This document shows positions 61,658 through 64,000 of a DNA stretch of 64,000 bases, in pieces. The stretch lies in the NCBI GenBank assembly GCA_965602035.1, contig OZ271919.1, positions 1,860,001 to 1,924,000 on the forward strand. Direction: 5' to 3'. The DNA is from Natronospirillum sp965602035 (GTDB lineage: Bacteria > Pseudomonadota > Gammaproteobacteria > Pseudomonadales > Natronospirillaceae). Position 1 is the stretch's first letter. The number at the start of each line of letters is the position of its first letter. The notes under the pieces are model-generated. The model had not been told where the DNA came from and did not search any database. It saw only the letters and a program-made list of their open reading frames with translations. A program made the position numbers and the translations under genes.

Positions 61658-61691
61658 AAAAGCGGGCATGGGCAGCTCAGCCCACACCCGC
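61658..61691 (-). terminator. Intrinsic terminator-like hairpin between rhaS and rhaT
   Basis: On the minus strand a 12-pair stem (arms 61691-61680 and 61673-61662, two of the pairs G-U wobbles) with a six-base loop is followed at once by TTTT (61661-61658). Placed right after rhaS, it likely gives more binding protein than membrane components. Confidence 0.6.
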
Positions 61692-61708
61692 CGCACGATC
61701 GTTTGTGA

Positions 61709-62704
61709 TCAGAAGATTTCTGCAAAACGATGCACGTTGCTTTCGTCATAGATAAACGGCTCGCCCATGGCCATATTGCCCTCTTCATCCATGACACCGG
61801 TACCGAGTCGGCCCATACCGACTTCGCGCCCATCCACATTGCCTTCAATCAGGTTGTTGGCGATATGAGTCGCTGCATACCCAAGATCAATCGGGTTCCA
61901 GATCGCAAAGTTATGTACCGTGCCGGCATCAACGTGGCCCGCAAGCTCAGAGGGCAGGCCAAGGCCCGTTACGTACACCTCGCCGATCAGACCTTCGTCC
62001 TGAACCGCCTGGGCCGCTGCGAGGAAACCCACGGTGGTGGGCGCCACAATCACGTCCAGGTCCGGGTGGTTGTCGAGCAGAGCGAGCGTTTCACGGTAGC
62101 TCTTGTCGGCCAGGTCATCACCGTAAACGGTGTCGACGTGTTCGAGGCGGGGATAGTCCGGCAGCACCTTCATCATTTCTTCGATCCAGACGTTCTGGTT
62201 CGTCGATGTCGGCGTCGCACTCATAATGGCGAACTGCCCTTCATCCTTGCCCGCCGCATCCAGTGCGTCCTCGGCCAGGCGGATGTTCATTTCACCGATC
62301 AGCGAGTTGCTGGACGGATTGAGATGGATTTCCCGGCCTGCCGGCGCGACGCCCGAGTCCCAGGAAATGACTTCAATCCCCCGGCGCTGCGCGCGTTGCA
62401 GTATCGGCACCAGCGCATTGGCGTCGTTGGCAGATACGGCTATTGCATCGACATTCTGGGCAATCAGTGAGGTAATCACTTCAATCTGTCCCTCTGCCGT
62501 TGTTGAGGTAGGGCCGGTATAGATTACTTCCACGTTACCGATCTCTTCCGCGGCTTCCTGCGCTCCCTCATAGGCGGCTTCGAAGAAGCCGTTGCCGAGT
62601 GACTTCACCACCAGTGCAATGCGCTTTTCCTGTGCCTGGGCCTGTGCTCCCAGCACCAGGGCCGAGCCGGCCAACAATACGGTAAGCAGTTTTCTGACGC
62701 TCAT
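61709..62704 (-). CDS. rhaS: Rhamnose ABC transporter substrate-binding protein RhaS
   Basis: A 331-residue periplasmic protein of the ribose-binding (CUT2) class. The ATG at 62704 has GGAG six bases upstream and starts a signal peptide (cleavage after AQAQ). The mature N-terminus KRIALVVKSLGNGFFEAAYEGAQEAAEE, the ISWDSGVAPAGREIHLN hinge region and VDAIAVSANDANAL fit the fold. It captures L-rhamnose for the RhaPQT importer. The following terminator-like hairpin probably raises its level. Confidence 0.9.
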   Translation of the reverse strand: MSVRKLLTVLLAGSALVLGAQAQAQEKRIALVVKSLGNGFFEAAYEGAQEAAEEIGNVEVIYTGPTSTTAEGQIEVITSLIAQNVDAIAVSANDANALVPILQRAQRRGIEVISWDSGVAPAGREIHLNPSSNSLIGEMNIRLAEDALDAAGKDEGQFAIMSATPTSTNQNVWIEEMMKVLPDYPRLEHVDTVYGDDLADKSYRETLALLDNHPDLDVIVAPTTVGFLAAAQAVQDEGLIGEVYVTGLGLPSELAGHVDAGTVHNFAIWNPIDLGYAATHIANNLIEGNVDGREVGMGRLGTGVMDEEGNMAMGEPFIYDESNVHRFAEIF

Positions 62705-62756
62705 GGGTATCTCCTGTTTATTGTTGTGCCCCCTTGCAGCGCCAGCCGGTGTCCGG

Positions 62757-63569
62757 TCAGTCTGCGCCGCTCGGGGCTTTCTCCGTTGCGCTGGCCATGT
62801 CGTCAGCAACAATTAACTGACAGCCAGCTTCTTCGAGCATTTTTACGTTTTCCTCGTCGATTCCTGCGTCCGTTATCACCACGTCGATGCGGCTCAGCGA
62901 ACACAGAATCAGGTTGGTACGCTGCTGAAACTTGGTGCTGTCGATCAGAAGAATTCTCTGCTCCGCCTGATCCATCAGCTTCATTTCAGCCTGTACCACC
63001 AGCGGATCGGCCTCTAGCACCCCCTGAGGGCTCACACCCTGGGCACCGAGAAACAGTTTTGAGGCATAGAACTGGGACGACACATCGTTCGGGAACGGAC
63101 TCAGTATGATGTTCTGTTCCTGATACACCGTGCCTCCCGGCAGAGTGACGATGTTTCTGCTGTGCTTCAGCAGATGCTCCGCCATCACGAACGAGTTGGT
63201 GAGAATCTGCATGCGCCGTGCGCGCAGAAACTCAGTCATAAAAAACGTGGTAGTTCCGCCGTTGATAATGATCGACTGACCATCTTCACACAGATCCACC
63301 GCGGCCCTGGCGATCGCTCGCTTGGCCTTCGCGTTTATGGACTGGTTGACCGAATACGGTCGCCCGACCAGACTCGCCCGGCTTGGCGGGTGCATTGCCT
63401 CCGCACCGCCACGCACCTTTTGCAGCTTACGCTGCTTATGCAGGTAATTGATGTCCCGCCGTATGGTCGCTTCTGAGACGCCCAGCAAATCTACCAGGTA
63501 GCCAAGAGTGACAATCGGTTTTTCATCAACCTCTGCCAGTATTATTCTATGCCTTTCAATTTCATGCAT
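62757..63569 (-). CDS. rhaR: DeoR-family regulator of rhamnose genes, RhaR
   Basis: A 270-residue DeoR-type regulator. The N-terminal helix-turn-helix LGYLVDLLGVSEATIRRDINYLHKQRKLQKVRGGA is clear; the C-terminal part is a DeoR sugar-phosphate sensor domain (IINGGTTTFFMTEFL near 105; LFLGAQGVSPQGVLEAD). It is probably a repressor released by a rhamnose-derived phosphate. It is the first gene of the leftward operon and faces rhaD, so the shared upstream region controls both. Rhizobium rhaR is of the same family. Confidence 0.9.
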   Translation of the reverse strand: MHEIERHRIILAEVDEKPIVTLGYLVDLLGVSEATIRRDINYLHKQRKLQKVRGGAEAMHPPSRASLVGRPYSVNQSINAKAKRAIARAAVDLCEDGQSIIINGGTTTFFMTEFLRARRMQILTNSFVMAEHLLKHSRNIVTLPGGTVYQEQNIILSPFPNDVSSQFYASKLFLGAQGVSPQGVLEADPLVVQAEMKLMDQAEQRILLIDSTKFQQRTNLILCSLSRIDVVITDAGIDEENVKMLEEAGCQLIVADDMASATEKAPSGAD

Positions 63570-63597
63570 TTCCGATCCACTCCAATCATACTAGCGG

Positions 63598-63666
63598 TCA
63601 AATTTTCATTTTCAAGCAAAATATGGCGCATTTTTGATTGAACGTGAAATTTTGATGCGCTATATT
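63598..63666. promoter_or_regulatory. rhaD promoter and likely RhaR operators
   Basis: TTGAAC (63638-63643) and TATATT (63661-63666), 17 bases apart, form a good sigma70 promoter for rhaD. Within its spacer GTGAAATTTTGA (63644-63655) is nearly the reverse complement of TCAAATTTTCAT at 63598-63609. The pair is a likely DeoR-type operator with spread half-sites. The rest of the 214-base gap shows nothing more I can support. Confidence 0.55.
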
Positions 63667-63783
63667 CGTTTAAAACCTGTCATCTGCGCTCAGTGCCTGA
63701 CAATCATATCGACAATTGGCATCCCGTGCCCAGCCTGACAGGCCAGAAAACAAATCAGTTGATCTCAGCGAGGAGCCCCCGCG

Positions 63784-64000
63784 ATGGCAAACCAATCATC
63801 ACGCAACGTGCCGAATCTTTGGGACGACGCCAAGGCGGCGTCACTGTCTGATCCGGAATTGCTGCAATACCGTTCCAACCTGCTCGGCTCTGACATGCGC
63901 GTGACCAATTATGGTGGCGGCAATACCTCAGCCAAGATCGTCTGCCCGGACCCGCTCACCGGCGAAGACGCCGAGATTCTATGGGTCAAGGGCTCCGGTG
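63784..64000 (+). CDS. rhaD: Bifunctional rhamnulose-1-phosphate aldolase / dehydrogenase RhaD, N-terminal part
   Basis: The first 72 residues of a gene that runs off the right edge. LLQYRSNLLGSDMRVTNYGGGNTSAKI followed by ILWVKGSG is the start of the class II aldolase domain in the bifunctional aldolase/short-chain dehydrogenase family. The family cleaves rhamnulose-1-phosphate to DHAP and L-lactaldehyde; the dehydrogenase part (outside the window) should oxidise lactaldehyde. GGAG lies upstream of the ATG. It is divergent from rhaR with shared operators. Confidence 0.85.
   Translation, partial: MANQSSRNVPNLWDDAKAASLSDPELLQYRSNLLGSDMRVTNYGGGNTSAKIVCPDPLTGEDAEILWVKGSG

Noticed and set aside
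1..64000. tRNA, rRNA, CRISPR arrays, insertion sequences, prophage or toxin-antitoxin genes
   Set aside because: None of the intergenic regions has a cloverleaf, regular repeat-spacer array or transposase; only the REP cluster and small operator repeats were found.

Overview
This window reads as chromosomal DNA of a free-living, motile, aerobic heterotroph, most likely a gammaproteobacterium. The evidence is RlmM and DbpA (both typical of that class), a four-copy REP cluster, OxyR-like control of katG, a FliA-type chemoreceptor promoter and a cyclic-di-GMP riboswitch. An Oceanospirillales/Saccharospirillum-like marine lineage would fit the TRAP and ABC transporters and the GC-rich coding, but that is only a guess. 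I see no rRNA, tRNA, CRISPR array, insertion sequence or prophage. Nearly all of the sequence is coding; the only gene-free stretch over 300 bases is 41414-41785, and it carries the riboswitch.

Layout. 1-2760: the end of a taurine/sulfonate/nitrate-type ABC importer (ATPase tail, binding protein, two permeases), visibly less GC-rich than the rest. 2805-5338: a phenol hydroxylase-family flavoprotein (mobA-like) divergent from a MarR regulator, with a perfect 14-bp palindrome between them. 5428-11801: AraC regulator/aldo-keto reductase pair, a short CDF transporter, a chemoreceptor, an SDR and a LysR regulator. 11814-25376: a sugar/organic-acid block with two PQQ-type sugar dehydrogenases (one fused to cytochrome c), a Gfo/Idh/MocA oxidoreductase, a GntR/UTRA regulator, an aldo-keto reductase, a TRAP transporter (QMP), a Sel1 protein, a dihaem peroxidase, a TauD-like dioxygenase and a LysE exporter. 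An 11-bp motif (TGAATGAATTA) recurs in three promoter regions of this block and may be the GntR operator. 26628-31062: pstSCAB with a Pho-box-like site and an internal hairpin after pstS. 31194-35605: dbpA, a MscS-type channel, a GNAT and a zinc CDF transporter.

35607-41667 is the most interesting region. A sigma70 promoter and a class I cyclic-di-GMP riboswitch lead a four-gene overlapping operon: a PAS-GGDEF-EAL-REC protein with a degenerate GGDEF motif, an orphan histidine kinase, a REC-HD-GYP variant with altered metal ligands, and a cysteine-rich protein translationally coupled to it. The operon appears to sense the nucleotide that its products probably degrade or bind.

41786-46437: VOC protein, gamma-glutamylcyclotransferase-like protein, retropepsin-like protease, then a coupled sulfotransferase / GT4 glycosyltransferase / DUF2334 deacetylase cassette. 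46434-48980: katG with an OxyR-like site and promoter, followed by alternating REP elements. 48993-53283: DUF1761 protein, dCache chemoreceptor with a sigma28 promoter, DUF2892 protein, rlmM and a potassium channel. 53433-64000: lutABC converges on a complete rhaRSTPQUK operon, divergent from rhaD at the right edge. This is the gene order known from Rhizobium leguminosarum. Rhamnose taken up by the ABC importer would give L-lactaldehyde and then L-lactate through RhaD, and LutABC could oxidise that lactate to pyruvate.
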